From Schistocephalus solidus (Eukaryota; Platyhelminthes; Cestoda; Diphyllobothriidea; Diphyllobothriidae): DNA of 64,000 nt. The notes under the pieces are model-generated. The model ran no database searches, was not told the origin of the DNA, and saw nothing but the letters and a program-made list of their open reading frames with translations. This document shows, one piece after another, positions 1 to 11,550 of the stretch. Made by a program: the position numbers and the translations under genes. Every line of letters starts with the position of its first letter. Positions within the stretch are counted from its first letter, which is position 1. The stretch spans positions 1 to 64,000 of the forward strand of contig WEDG01003390.1 in the NCBI GenBank assembly GCA_017591395.1. The letters run 5' to 3'.

Positions 1-502
1 AAGAACTGGCGAACACTTCCGTACATCAAGAACGTGTCTGAACTCGTTGAAAGGCACCTGCGGAAACATCAAATCCGAAAGCATAAACCAATGACGGCTA
101 CACTACGAAATCAGCTTGTACACCCTAAGGATAGGGTTGGCTATTTAGATAAAAAGAAGTCGTTTACAAGATACCATGTAATAGCTGCAATGCGGTGTAC
201 TGTGGACAAACAGGAAAGTCAGCCCTCAACGCGCATACACGAACATCAATTAGCAGTAAGGAGGCGAGACCACTTGTCTCAAGTTGCCATGCATACGTTA
301 GAAACGGGACACAAATTTGCTTGGGACAAAACCCGCATTGTTGCTTCCTGTCCATCTAAGAAAGGCCGAGAATTTTTAGAGGCCATTTTTCTCAGATAAC
401 TCATGCATCAACCGACACATCGAATTAGACCATGTGTACGGCTACCTGAAAGAACGCGGGAAGAGACGAGAGCCAATCCAAAATGGACATAACCCACAAT
501 AA
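1..502 (+). mobile_element. Penelope-like element, 3' end with GIY-YIG endonuclease remnant (pseudogene)
   Basis: The reading frame is already open at base 1, so the element is cut by the window edge. It begins with KNWRTLPYIKNVSE, the linker that follows the reverse transcriptase in tapeworm PLEs. The GIY-YIG core is split between frames. VVYKIPCNSCNAVYCGQTGK reads in frame 3 (about 159-218), with VVY and YCG where GIY and YIG are expected. STRIHEHQLAVRR and HTLETGHKF then read in frame 1. Two frameshifts inside about 100 bases therefore cancel each other. A third, near 398, moves the tail NSCINRHIELDHVYGYLKER to frame 2, ending at TAA 500-502. In active PLEs this domain nicks target DNA for insertion. 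The copy is dead. Family assignment rests on remembered motif patterns. Confidence 0.8.
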
Positions 503-730
503 CAACAATTAGCAGGAATGACTAAGCGATATCGATTTTTTTCGGCACGTGTTAAATTTGAACTGTTTTTTGCACACTTACCACTTGTCTGACGACGACC
601 TGGGGTACCAGCGTCGAAAATTTACATAATAAAAGTTACCTATTGTTTCCCAAAGAACGTCTTTTGCTTCTGAATATATTTCTTGGGATGCGTATTTTCC
701 AATTATTATATATATATATATATAGTCCGA

Positions 731-731
<1 letters not shown>

Positions 732-768
<37 letters not shown>
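732..768. repeat. (TA)n microsatellite forming the SINE 3' tail
   Basis: This is an almost pure TA dinucleotide tract. A shorter tract lies at about 707-724. It directly follows the 3' end of the minus-strand SINE. The 46.15 kb copy of the same SINE also ends in a short TA run, so the tract is better read as the element's 3' tail, possibly expanded, than as an independent microsatellite. The ORFs crossing it on both strands are artefacts of the repeat. Confidence 0.85.
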
Positions 769-771
<3 letters not shown>

Positions 772-1022
772 TGTGTGGTCACCAAACTCCTTAAGCAAAA
801 TGTAGTGTTCCCTTTGTGCTCTGGAGATTAAAGTAGTGCCCTCGTAGACGGTCGCATAGCGACATGTGTTTGAATGGAACCGCCAAAGACAGGGAGATCG
901 GAATGGCACTCTGGCTTATTAGCTGTCATCAGCCAGTCATACCCATCCCAAGTGTGGCACACCTGGGATTCGTACCCGCGACCTTCGGTATTTGGTCGAG
1001 ACGCTCTACCATTTGAGCCACG
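769..1022 (-). mobile_element. tRNA-related SINE, copy A
   Basis: Read on the minus strand, the unit starts with a tRNA-like head, CGTGGCTCAAATGGTAGAGC (1003-1022), containing a good box A (TGGCTCAAATG). A box B with one mismatch follows (GGTACGAATCC, about 966-976). The tRNA-unrelated body includes the motif GCTAATAAGCCAGAGTGCC. The 3' end aligns with the 46.2 kb copies and runs into the (TA)n tail at 732-768. The unit would be transcribed by RNA polymerase III and has no coding capacity. The tRNA of origin cannot be told by eye. Confidence 0.75.
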
Positions 1023-1262
1023 AAAGCTCGTTGCTTTTTTCGGCTGCGATCGGGAAGATGATGATAGTGTGCGGCTCATCGATCTGCTTAGGGAACATGC
1101 ATGTTCCGTTGCGCCCTAGAGCTCACATTAGAGCCCTTGCAGGCGGTCGCATAGCAACGTGTAGCATATGATATTTAGGTGGAACCGACAAAGCCAAGGG
1201 AGACCTGAATTCCCATTTCTGGCTTATTATGCATTCTGACAAAGAAAAGGGAGACTGGAATG
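1023..1262 (-). mobile_element. tRNA-related SINE, partial copy B joined to copy A
   Basis: This is the 3' part of a second unit placed directly upstream of copy A's head, in the same orientation. The shared motif GTCGCATAGC recurs 295 bases apart (851 and 1146), giving the repeat period. Copy B carries the 16-base perfect palindrome GGAACATGCATGTTCC (1092-1107), which is degenerate in copy A. It has no tRNA head and breaks off near 1262. Within it, a segment starting gacaaag (1187) is repeated 51 bases later (1238), a small tandem duplication. Confidence 0.65.
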
Positions 1263-1373
1263 GCCATGTATGGCTTATTATGCATTCCAAGCTGATATAA
1301 TCACAAGTGGAAGGGATTTTTCGGAAATATTCGAGTTGTACTTGTTAATTTTCAAGCTGGTGTCACCAACACG

Positions 1374-1884
1374 TTGTCAGACAAAAATAAATGTAAGCAA
1401 GTGTTAGAATATTCGCACCAGACCGGCAGGCGTGACAGGGCCGACAGTCAATTGGCGTGTGAAAAGACACGTATGTTAGATTGTCAGCAAAGGGAAGGGG
1501 AGACGGGACAACTGTGGCTCCGGTTCTGCAGGAGGGTGGATGGTGGATCTAATGGATTCCGGGTGGCTGGATTGCCAGTTGTTGATGTGAATTTTGGACG
1601 AGGGGGCAGGAGTCGTGAACGTAGAGCCTCCCTAATGGATGATCCACGTCAACATCGCGGTCGATACTGCCTAATGATAGTAGAGATCGGGCCTCGAGGT
1701 GTTCCCTCGAGTCCTTTTTCGTTATCATACGCGGCAAGCTCGGTTTCGTTCCACTCAAACTGATGGTCAGCGCCTCGAGAGGCGTGCAATAAAGACGATA
1801 AACAAAGTGTCTCTGAGACAGACGGATGTTTGTTTTCGTTAGTACGGGCGCACAGGCGTCGCCCCATATGCTCAACATACACAC
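1374..1884. other. GC-richer unassigned block, possible solo LTR
   Basis: This block stands out from the AT-rich surroundings. The stretch around 1770-1860 has CTCGAGAGGCGTGCAATAAA followed by GACGATAAAC, a layout like the polyadenylation (R-U5) part of a retrotransposon LTR. It faintly resembles the segment near 11,370-11,400 in the gypsy element (tcgag, a short GC stretch, AATAAA, GACGA). The overlapping ORFs on both strands show no motif I recognise. A solo LTR is only a guess. Confidence 0.25.
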
Positions 1885-2639
1885 ATATATAGATGATCTA
1901 AATCTGAGTATACTACCATTGTCTCAGAAAACTAGGGTATAAGACTTAAACAGATAGATACAGGGTTACTAAATTTGAGCTGAATTACCATGCAACAAAA
2001 CACCGATTACAAAATTCATCAGTTCAATTACAAAATTTTGACTAAACAGTGGGATTTACATCAACGAGGTATCTTTAATACACTGTAAAATTAGCAGGCA
2101 CAGGGGAACTAAAAGTTGTTTGGCTTATTTAATCACTCTAGAGCATTTCTAAAATGTTAAAATATTTACAGCGTAGGAAGAAGTTCCACTAAGTAACGTG
2201 ATGGTCCAGATTAAATAAGCTTATACTTAATTCATTACAATTGAGTGGCTTACCAAAATTCTCCAGTTTTTCCATTCACCAAATTTCTTGAAAGTCCAAC
2301 TTATTGCAACGTAGGGAATTCGGGTCAGTTTTAATTAAGTAAAATGACTGTTTATATAGGTTTTGCAAAGCAAACACAGGTTGTTATTTCGGGTAGAATT
2401 AGTACAGCATTGGGTAAATTTCATCAATTAAATATACAATTAGAATTGAAAAACTTCCCATCGAATGATACAGAGGAAAATTTGGCACATGAGCGTCTGC
2501 GTGCGAGAAATTCCCGTCTAACCAGTGCAGTAAAGTAGATATCTGGTAAAATTTTCAAACATTATAATTATAATTTTCGTTTGAAAGAAGTGAGAAAGAG
2601 AGGGGAGAGAGAGAGATTGCACGCTAGGAGTGCATGTAA
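1885..2639. other. AT-rich intergenic sequence
   Basis: I see no gene or repeat family here. One 64-codon ORF (2344-2538) has no recognisable motif. A short GA-rich run (about 2587-2617) precedes the next element. Confidence 0.5.
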
Positions 2640-4237
2640 TTAAGCGAACGTTTGCCATGCTAAGAGCGCATGAGCACAAAGAAACCCCTGTCCCTATTCC
2701 ATGGTCTTCCACAAGTGCATGCAGAGGGGCGCTTCCTCTACCCAAAGCGTAGCACCTCACAGGAACCTCCAAAACTACGAGCTGGCAAGGTGCGACTGTT
2801 TCTGACGTCTCAAATTTCTGACTGATGATTAGGACACTCAACATCAACTCCTCAACACAATTCTTGGAGAAACGTAGGTAAGCCTCTGTCAGTGACGTCA
2901 TTGTATCTTTGATGGGACGTCCATTTTACTCTGCTGTATCCGCAGGATCTGGCAGTCGAGACCATCGAATTACTCCTACGAGACGACCACGATGAACAGG
3001 AGAATCGCCTCGGATAGGCCTGAATCCCCCAACCACTGGAAGTTCTGTCTGTAGACGGGACTTTTATTTTTGATGGACCAATCTACGAGCAGGTGAAAGG
3101 AATGCTCAATGTTTTGCCGTCAGATTACGGAACTCATAGCCAAGGCGATCTTTGCACGGTCAGAGTCGCTGGTCTTCCGACACCACAGGATAAAAATTTT
3201 GGGCTCAGTTTGTGGATGATAACTCCTTCATCGTCATCAAGCGGGACCAGATACTGACATTCAAAAACGTCTCAACGCCGTCTTCTCGGACATTCAATTT
3301 CTACGATGGAGAAAAACGAAACGCAAAACACCTGACCATTCTGATGTCCCTCATTTGCCACAAAGAGTGTGGTTGTCTGAAAACCAACAAGTTCAGGGCA
3401 AGCAATAAATACGACGCAGGTACTGATTTTCATAGCAACCACCTCAGTCACAAAATGCATTTTGCATAAGGGTGCTATAAAGGTGTGTCGAGACGCATTT
3501 TCAGTGTAAAATGTAAGACAAGGTTGCTGAGGTTCAATATCATCGACGGTACTGAAAGGCGAATGGTTACCCACGCATCTAGTCAACCAGTGCATACGCA
3601 AACAAACAGGGAGACCAAACCCAACTGGCCCTAAATTGGCGAACTCTTTCCGTACGTTAGAACGTCTCGAAGTATCAGCCGCCTTCCCACTCCACTTTGG
3701 AGTTGGGATGGCACGAAGCCAGAAAGCTAACCATTGGTGCCGGCAAGAGGCCGTAGACACGCTGTCACGGCAGGAACGTCTGGCGTCGTTTACGGATCTG
3801 GTACAGTTAAGATCAAATCAAATACGTCAGTGAAACCGCGAGATTACTCCGGACACGCACGCAGCGGCCGTGAGGAGAAAAGATGCTGGTTTCAGGTTGC
3901 AGCTCACCCAACGGGATCCTGCCATATCTTCAAGTTTGATGAGGCCGAAATCCTTTGCAAGAGGTGACAACCGCGAGAGCTGTGAGCTGCTTGAGTCATG
4001 GTTGTCAGGCCCACAGCCGATTAACAAGCGTAATGAACACCCGTTGAGGCATCGGCTGAGCAGTGAAATGCGTCACGCGGGAGGACGTGGGTAACCAACA
4101 CCTCCACCGACAGTGAGCCAAATTGCTGGGTCATTATCACGCCCGCAGCCAACATTGATGATGAAATCACGGTCATTACCGACTCGGACGCGGACGGCCA
4201 AGTTAGCGCATCGCAGGAATTAGGAGTCCAGTGGTGA
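2640..4237 (+). mobile_element. Penelope-like element, decayed RT plus GIY-YIG (pseudogene)
   Basis: PLE reverse transcriptase motifs appear in order but in different frames. They are QDLAVETIELLLRDDHDE (about 2944-2997), GPIYEQVKG (about 3078-3104), LIAKAIFARSESLVF, the catalytic box FVDD (3209-3220, normally YVDD in this family) followed by NSFIVIKRDQILTFK, and then CGCLKTNKF. The GIY-YIG region starts at GVVYG (about 3782-3796) and continues as SCHIFKFDEAEIL and, after a frameshift, DNRESCELLESWLSGPQ. A C-terminal acidic tail ending TVITDSDADGQVSASQELG closes at TGA 4235-4237. Multiple frameshifts and stops make it non-functional. The 5' boundary is approximate: similarity weakens upstream of 2820. 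It is a different sequence type from the PLE at position 1. Confidence 0.8.
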
Positions 4238-5439
4238 TTGCAAGAAGTGCTATTTGTATGACGCATGTGATCGTGTGGCCTCATGTACTACCAAACCGCT
4301 CACCTTTGCATATATCATCTTTTCTGCTACTGTCTCGATGATGGGTTCGAGGAGACTACGAACCGTCAGGCCAATAGACACCATCTACAGCGATCGCTTC
4401 TTCTTATGAACTGCTTCTAGTAACTCACCCTGTTTGCGTCTATCAGCCTTGAGAAAATGTCTATACTTCAAACACATAAACTAGGAGTACGCAACGCACT
4501 GCTGCATCTATGCATAGCAAAATGCTACATAGTGGATATTCAAATGTCTTGAACAGACTGCTGAATAACCAATTTCATCCAATTTCATCCTCTTTCATCA
4601 ATTTCATCATTATTACTGAAGAACCAACTATTATCAACCAAGTCAACGTTTTCTTGTTGTTATATTTGGAAATATATAATGCGTGCAAAGATGTAATAAT
4701 AACATGTCTAAATGCACAAAAATTTAATAAAATAACGTTCTTACTGCATTTAGGCAGTTAAATACACAGAACACTGTAACATGTTATTTCACCTCACTTT
4801 TCTAAAATAAGAGACTTCATGAAAATTACAAAATCTATTAGTAAGAATATTGCCAGACTAGTAACAACGAATATCAATCAAATAAAATTAAAATATTTTA
4901 GAAATAAACGAACTGCTCATTTTTAAAAACATTGATGGCGCCATTGGGATTCGAACATATAAGAGAAAGGATACATTTCAAAAACAGTACACTCTGCTGG
5001 CTTCCAATCTACGCATTCATCACTGAAAGCATTGCGGTTTTATGTCAAATTCAACTAAATTTTCCAAACTACTGCAATCCATCGAGGGCGCAAATGATAA
5101 TTGGACAACCCTAGCCAAGGAAACAACACCGAATCCATCACATTAACCAAGGATATGTAGATGCGCGATCAGACTGTATTAATTTAAAAATTTAACTTAA
5201 GCACTCAATTTTGAAGATATTTTATTCCTCTATGGCATTTGAACCAATAAATGATAGTCTACCGTTTTAAGTGGAACCAGTAAAACTTTGGCGTTCTGAC
5301 GGCAAACCTTAACATTTTCCCATTATCCTCTAAAAGGACCCTCTGAGGTTAATGTTCAGTTTTAGCAAGCACAAGTTGTTTAAGTTTTAGACTGTTATAT
5401 CCCAACTGGTAGAAGGAAGATAAAGAGCTGGTACGGGAA
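4238..5439. other. AT-rich intergenic sequence
   Basis: I see no supportable gene. A short run of imperfect TTTCATCA-like repeats occurs at about 4570-4612. The string GGGATTCGAAC near 4947 looks like an isolated inverted box B, but no convincing head accompanies it. Confidence 0.5.
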
Positions 5440-5780
5440 ACAAATTGCTAATTTCCAAACTGTGAACACAAGGGGCGTTGATCCCAGTTAAACTTATCTA
5501 GACCCCTGAGCATTCCGTAATATAAGGTCTTATCACGTACCAAAAGTGACGGACGATCCAGAAACCTTCCGAGCTGGGACGTTGATTCATCGGCTCGTGC
5601 GCAAGAATTCCTCATGGGAAAAATATCGAATATTTGATCTGCTGCACGCGTGAGCAATATCGTCCTGCGTGCATGATATGGCAGCGCACGCGTAGCTTGG
5701 CTGTCAGTCAACATGCACGGTTGCCACGGCGCGTTGTTACTTCTTCCTTTCTCCATGGAGCCGCACTGTAACATAAATTA
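5440..5780. other. GC-richer unassigned block
   Basis: A local rise in GC with several CACGCG/GCGTGC words stands out from both flanks. A 108-codon minus-strand ORF (5448-5774) crosses it but shows no motif that I know. It may be an old mobile-element fragment. I cannot place it in a family. Confidence 0.3.
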
Positions 5781-8700
5781 TCCGCAGGCTTATTTTGATG
5801 CATATTGCACAGAAAATCCACAGTTGTTTTGGTTCCTAAGACTGCCTTGTACAAAGTTCCCGATTGCGCCTTGAGAACGCAGTCGATAATTCAGTCAATA
5901 ATCCGAGTTACCCCATCAGCGCACTTAGCATGTCGCCTCCCTCACCTTTGTTACCTGAGTGTCACAAAATGTCTTATAGCTGCATAGGGAGTCTTAACCC
6001 CTTAGCTCTGCAATCACCTTATCATGCCGTACGGAATTTTCAATGATATGCCTTAAAAGACCGTCTTAGTATACCATATGTTAGTGTCTGTAACAAATAT
6101 CTGTTTTTAACTAACTTACTGAGTCTAGATTGGAAAAGGAGATATTCGGCATATATACCTGTATACGGAATGCATTGCAAACTGAATTGCAACCTCTGGC
6201 AGAGAATACTTCCTTTACGGTAAATGGAAAAACAGTAAAAACACAAGAGGAATGGTTGTTATCTGAACAGATCTAGCTGCATTTGGTACCTATGATTCAT
6301 TTTTGTGACTACCTTTATTTAAAAAAAATAGTTTTCGAAACCGTTTAGAAACATTCCATCATTCATTCATTCCAGGTACCATATAGAAGATGAAAATTTC
6401 GCTACTGTCATTTCAGAGCGTCGTTGCACTCAATAGGCCACAACGTCCCGAATATTTTATCATGTATTGGTCAGAAACTGAAATGTTACTCGAAAGCTTT
6501 TATTAGCCTCAACATTTGTCACCATACCTTGTTCTCTTTTGGGGACAAAAATAAAGCACTTCAACTGTTTTTCTTATTATAAATTTCCTTTCTGCACACT
6601 CATAATTATCAGCATCCTTCCTGTCAAAAGATTTAAGTATTTTTTCCGAAAAAAACACAATTAAAAGCTAAGCAAGGAAACACAGGCTTATGATTGGCTC
6701 TTATAGTCTTATATGCTGATTACTGTTGGAACAAGCGTATTTTGCAAATTACAAGCCTGACAAAGTACGATTATAGTGTTCAGTTGAATTTTTCTTGAGA
6801 GGTAGATTAGGAAATTGTAGACCACGAACAGAATTTCAAGTTGAAGGCTTTAAAGAGGAAAAGATGGTAATGTCTTAGATAATAACCTGCTGATATGGAG
6901 CTCTTATGTAGCCTTTTACCAAGATTCTGTGGCAGACACTTTGACTACACGCGGAAGCCTTTTTTTACTTAGATATCAGTTTGCAGTTGTGGAACTGTAT
7001 AGTGAACGTTGAAAGGATATAGCCTCCTTGCACAAAAAGAGCATGACAAAACGTGTGTTAAGACAGTGCAGTGCAGAATTTGCCAATTTTTAGAAAACGA
7101 ATTTACTATATGATGGTTAACGCTTCCTTAAAGTGTGAAAAGCAGAGAAACACGCTCACGTCTACGAGAGTAGTATCGCTAGCATTATAAGCCAACTTTC
7201 AGCAGAAGGATTAATCGAGAAATTCAGTTATGCTATCCAAGCCATCGTAATGGAAGTTTGCCTTTGTACGCTTTCTTGATATTTGTTGTCAATATCCGGG
7301 TTTTGCGGCTTGCAGTCTGGAAGAAGTCCGCGCTAACACACAAAACGAAGGCCCACTGTGCCGAATAAATCTATTATTGTCTCTCAGGATTTGGCTTGGG
7401 CGTGATTAAATAATGTCAGCCAGATAATTTATATCTCCGTCAACCGCATCAGCTACTGACTGGAAAAAGATTTATCGCATGTAAGAAATACATATAATCA
7501 TTATATTTATAATACACTGGCCGATGTCCTTAATAAGAGGCAGTGGATCAATAAACTAAGAAAACGTACAAGACTATCTTAATGACCGAAGTCTTTGAAA
7601 ATGCAGACGAACTTACTATTGACGCCATGATTGGAGTTTTGATCTAACAGCACATTTTTATCGTCGGTGTAGCTTGCTGAAAATTTTTAATTCCTTTACA
7701 ATATTCAGTCAGCCAATGAGCATTTAGCAAACCCCTGTTCCATCCCCTTTATCTTTATAATTTAATCGATTCGTAGACTAATCAGTTGCTTTTTTGTTAA
7801 TAAAAAGGCAGGTCCTACTCTAGATTAGGAATTTTTGTGACAGGCTGCCCGCAGCAGGGCCACGGAATGGTGGTAGACTGCTCAGTGAAGGGTCTTTAAT
7901 ACTTCTGGCTGATAAGAAACTAGGGTTCTCTAGCTTCATATAAAAAGGAAACCGGAAACTGCGTTTCCATTTATAGATTTTTGAGTGCTTTGTGGTTCGG
8001 AAGGGACCTCGTCTTGTTACCTCTCGTGGATATCCGTTTTGTACAAAGACGAAGGCACATGCCTTTGCGACGGAGTTTTTTTCTGTAAATCTGTCTTACT
8101 TTTTCGCACTGACATGTAACTCACTGATCTTCACCGCCAATTTCTGGCCACACAACAGCAAATATCTGTTTGTGCTCGATATATTGGGGGAACTACAACC
8201 CCTACCCACATTTGCAAAACCATTTTGCATGGAATACTATATCAATTTATTTTGTAGCTCACATAATTCAAAATTAATCTCGATACAATTTTTTTCAATT
8301 TTGGTTTAAAAATAGACTTAGTTCCATAGGCGCGTAATTACACCCGTAGTATGGACCTTCAAGCCTTGCCAGTGAGCTTAAAATAATACAACACGTTGAC
8401 ATCCCAGTGAGTATCTCACAAACAAAACGTCTGCAAGATGGAAATCACGTACATGCAACATAAGTGCACAACCCATTTCATGCCTTATAGGAATTTCTAA
8501 ACACACAAAACAAATCCATGAAGCTTAATATATCGCAAATTTAAAACTTCATTACAAAACAAATGGCTACTATAAAGGGTATCAATTAGAGAAAACAAGT
8601 ATCTTAGTCAATAGTAAAGGCAAATACATTAAAATTCACGCAAAACCAATTTTTGTGTAAACTTACAGTATGTGAAGGTATCTATTGGACAGTTTTTGTT

Positions 8701-10319
8701 ATTGTGAAGAGATGAAAACGCAAATAATTTTGCAATTCTGGTTGACATGCTGTATAATCTTAAGTCCGTTCATGCAACTTAGAGTTACGGCATATACATT
8801 TGTATTTTTCGTATCAATTTGAAAAGCTGATATGATTGTTCATTTTTCTATAATTTTTCAAAATCCCATTTAAGTATTCTTGAAACAAAGAAAAAAATAT
8901 TCATGCCTCTTGTCAAAGTGTCAAGCCTTAAGTTGTGTTTGCTCATTTTTTAGCTAAAGTAACTGCTATATATTTGCTTTAAGATTGTCAGTTAAAAATA
9001 TTGAGATCTGGAACTGATGGCCAAAAGGACTGTATCCGAACTTTCCAGCAAAGTCTCTACTGTAGTATACAACGCCAAATAAATTTTAGGCGAAACTGAA
9101 TCCATCTTTCTAATTGTGCAGATACATATTTAATTTTTCTGAAGTGGAAAATGAGGAGCAGTAAATATGAAGGCCAAAACCAATATGCAACCTAAAGTTA
9201 TTTATAAAAGGAAAACTCAAAAAGCAGACGATGAATCATTCCACACACTGCGGGCCAATACATATATGTTCCATACTAAAAGTCAACTGCAGACGATGAA
9301 TAGTTTAGCTGCACAAGGAGAGGTGCATCACCAAGACAATATGAATTTTCGGCGTGTAAAAATAACACAAATATTTAAAGTGTTACCCGATATAGACATT
9401 AGCTGACAGTAGAAACTAGGGGCAGCAATGAGGACTAACCAAATTAAGTATACAACCCAGAACTGGCCTTTTCTTGATTTAGAAAAAGCTTGCACTAATT
9501 CATAAGCCAGGAGCATCACTGTGGTCGATTAGCTCCGTCAGGAGACCTTCGGGTTTAAATAAGATTAGCTTGTCATCTTTGCACTGAAAAATCTCACTTG
9601 GCAGAACCTCAAATTGATAACTTATCATTCGATAGGCCTTGAATAACTATTTCTGATTGGAGGAAAATGCCATTTCCAATTTTCTGCCGTGTAATGCATA
9701 GTTAGGGCTTTCTGACTTGGTTTACTCGGTATCTTAGGCCTTTCCATTACGTGAGCATCGTAGTGATTTTTCTAAATTTTAGGTACTCATAAGTGATCTT
9801 TATCTCTATTGGGATTAGCATTCTTGGTTTTGCATGCATATTTATTACAGATATGATGACGATGGTACCGTAGAAGGAGCAACAATTTATGGAATTGATG
9901 AAATTACTCACCATTGTGGACGTTAGTAGTTTTTGATGAATCCTAAAATTATGCTAGAGATGGAGCTGTCTTACAACGATGCACGTTGATGATTAACTTT
10001 GCCGACCATATTGCCACTTGAATTTTTAAAGCGAATGCCTACTTTTCTAAAATGTCTGTGCCATTTAACCATTTCCTGAAACAGGATGCTTACGAAAGAA
10101 CACGTTTATATAATCTTCATTGTGATGTTTAACACAGCCTCCACCAAAAAATAATTTAACACACGTGAATAACTGATTTTAAAGGAACTTGTTTTACTAA
10201 TGCCTGATTTTATTAGGCAATGTGTGTTAAATAATCTTGACATTTATAAAATTCTCAAGATATATGTACCTAATAGCAGGTTATATGTTAAAGGTCACTG
10301 GAAATTGCATGCACTATAT
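5781..10319. other. Long AT-rich region without recognisable genes
   Basis: About 4.5 kb of low-GC sequence. The longest ORF (7992-8309, 105 codons) has biased hydrophobic composition typical of chance translation of AT-rich DNA. No repeat family, RNA gene or splice-site-bounded exon could be supported. A short ATTC run lies near 6358-6373. Confidence 0.5.
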
Positions 10320-10726
10320 TACGGAGACGGGACCCGCAGTCGAGTCGCGGCTTTAAGCGAAAGGAGTACGTGATGAAGCACGCCGGAAGAGGCCATGCCG
10401 GCTGAGAAAGACACTTGACAAAACAGGTCACCAATCAAGGTGCACTGCTGCCCGAAGTACGCGTGAAGCCTTGACGCGCGCGTGCGACCCAAACCATACT
10501 AGCAGTGTAGCGGCCGAAGACTTCGAGGGTTTGCACACACACGGGCGAGTAACGCACCTGTAGTCTTTATTAGACGATGCGCGTATTGAACAGGGTCTCT
10601 GAGCCCCATGCCAATCACTCAAACGCAACAGTCATTAGAAGGAACGGCAGAAATGTTGAAAATGGATTCTACTATTAAGAAGGATATAAAGGTATGAAAG
10701 GGCACAATAGAAAATAAAGAAGGGAG
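10320..10726. other. GC-richer block upstream of the gypsy element, unassigned
   Basis: CpG-rich sequence (for example gcgcgcgtgcgac near 10,478-10,490) sits sharply against AT-rich DNA. It carries a 66-codon minus-strand ORF without motifs. It may be part of an older retroelement into or beside which the gypsy copy inserted. No family can be named. Confidence 0.3.
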
Positions 10727-11509
10727 TGTTACATGAAGCGATGTCCTTTTTGGAGTGGGGGGAATGATGTCATGTCTGTTGGATAACCGGTGGGGAGTGC
10801 AACGCTGTGGGCAACTGCAGGGTCGGGACGAGGGGATGCTTACGTTGAACGGAGGATAACGATACGATAAGCGGCGACGGTACTCGTGGGGACGGGTGTC
10901 AGCGTTCGAGAGTGGAAGGGGGCACCGTCATCTTCACCGACATTCCATCACTCCATCCCCATCCGGGATCCGCGCGAAAAGTGCTCCCAGCCCATTCAAA
11001 CAATTCTGTCGGAACTGTGGTTCGTTACAGCAGCAGAGGTGCTGTGCTGCGTGTATTGTTCTACCTCTAACCCCTAAATATACTACTGGCTGACTGTTGG
11101 CAGGTTTATGCGTATAACGTGGTTCTCTCGCGGTGGCTGAGAGAAGTTGGCCCAAATATTCATATCAAATTTCAGTCTGCACCGATAAGCCTTCAAATAA
11201 ACTGATTTAATCCAAGTTAGCGATTAATTTCTGAGGAAATAAAAAAGCAGCAACTTTCAAGAAATTTCTACTAGGGGATCCCAGCGTGAGACTGGACCAA
11301 TCAATGTGCAGCACTTTGCAAGTCAGAAGGTTTCAGAACGCTCTCCGCGATTGTCACGCCGGAACCTTCGAGAACGCCCAGATCTCAATAAAAGACGAGA
11401 GTTTATGAGCTTGATATCCGGTATTTTTCTGCCAGCCCAGAATAAAAAAGGTTTTGGCAGAAACCTGCTTTGCTTTCTCCTTTATCACACCCATTTGAAT
11501 AGAAAAAAC
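10727..11509 (+). repeat. Putative left LTR of the Ty3/gypsy element
   Basis: The block starts with TGTTACA, a common LTR start in Ty3/gypsy elements. Near its right end it has a polyadenylation-like CTCAATAAAAGACGAGAG (about 11,384-11,401), and it stops just before a primer-binding-like sequence. Its length would be about 780 bases. No convincing second LTR was found downstream of the pol remnants, so the boundaries are inferred from position and end motifs only. Confidence 0.4.
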
Positions 11510-11526
11510 TGGTGACACAGATACCC
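11510..11526 (+). promoter_or_regulatory. Primer-binding-site-like sequence, Trp-tRNA type
   Basis: TGGTGACACAGATACCC begins with the TGG expected for pairing to a tRNA CCA end. It shares TGGTGAC and a following GA with the tryptophan tRNA primer site known from CsRn1/Kabuki-like flatworm elements. The second half has drifted. It lies between the putative LTR and the gag remnant, where a primer site belongs. Confidence 0.45.
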
Positions 11527-11550
11527 TAACTACTGATTATAGCACATCAA

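Noticed and set aside
578..909. ORFs on both strands rich in Tyr/Ile across the (TA)n tract.
   Set aside because: They are translations of a dinucleotide repeat, with no initiation context or homology.
1092..1107. Glucocorticoid-type response element.
   Set aside because: The half-sites are separated by four bases rather than three, and the palindrome lies in a retroposed SINE. No evidence of regulation is visible.
2518..2901. 127-codon minus-strand ORF overlapping the start of the second PLE.
   Set aside because: It is antisense to the PLE region, and its downstream half is low-complexity AT-rich translation. The plus-strand PLE motifs explain the sequence better.
4930..5114. SINE head suggested by GGGATTCGAAC near 4947.
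   Set aside because: No box A at the right distance and no similarity to the other SINE bodies.
7992..8309. 105-codon plus-strand ORF.
   Set aside because: Phe/Leu/Ser-dominated composition typical of AT-rich DNA; no motif, splice context or repeat relationship.
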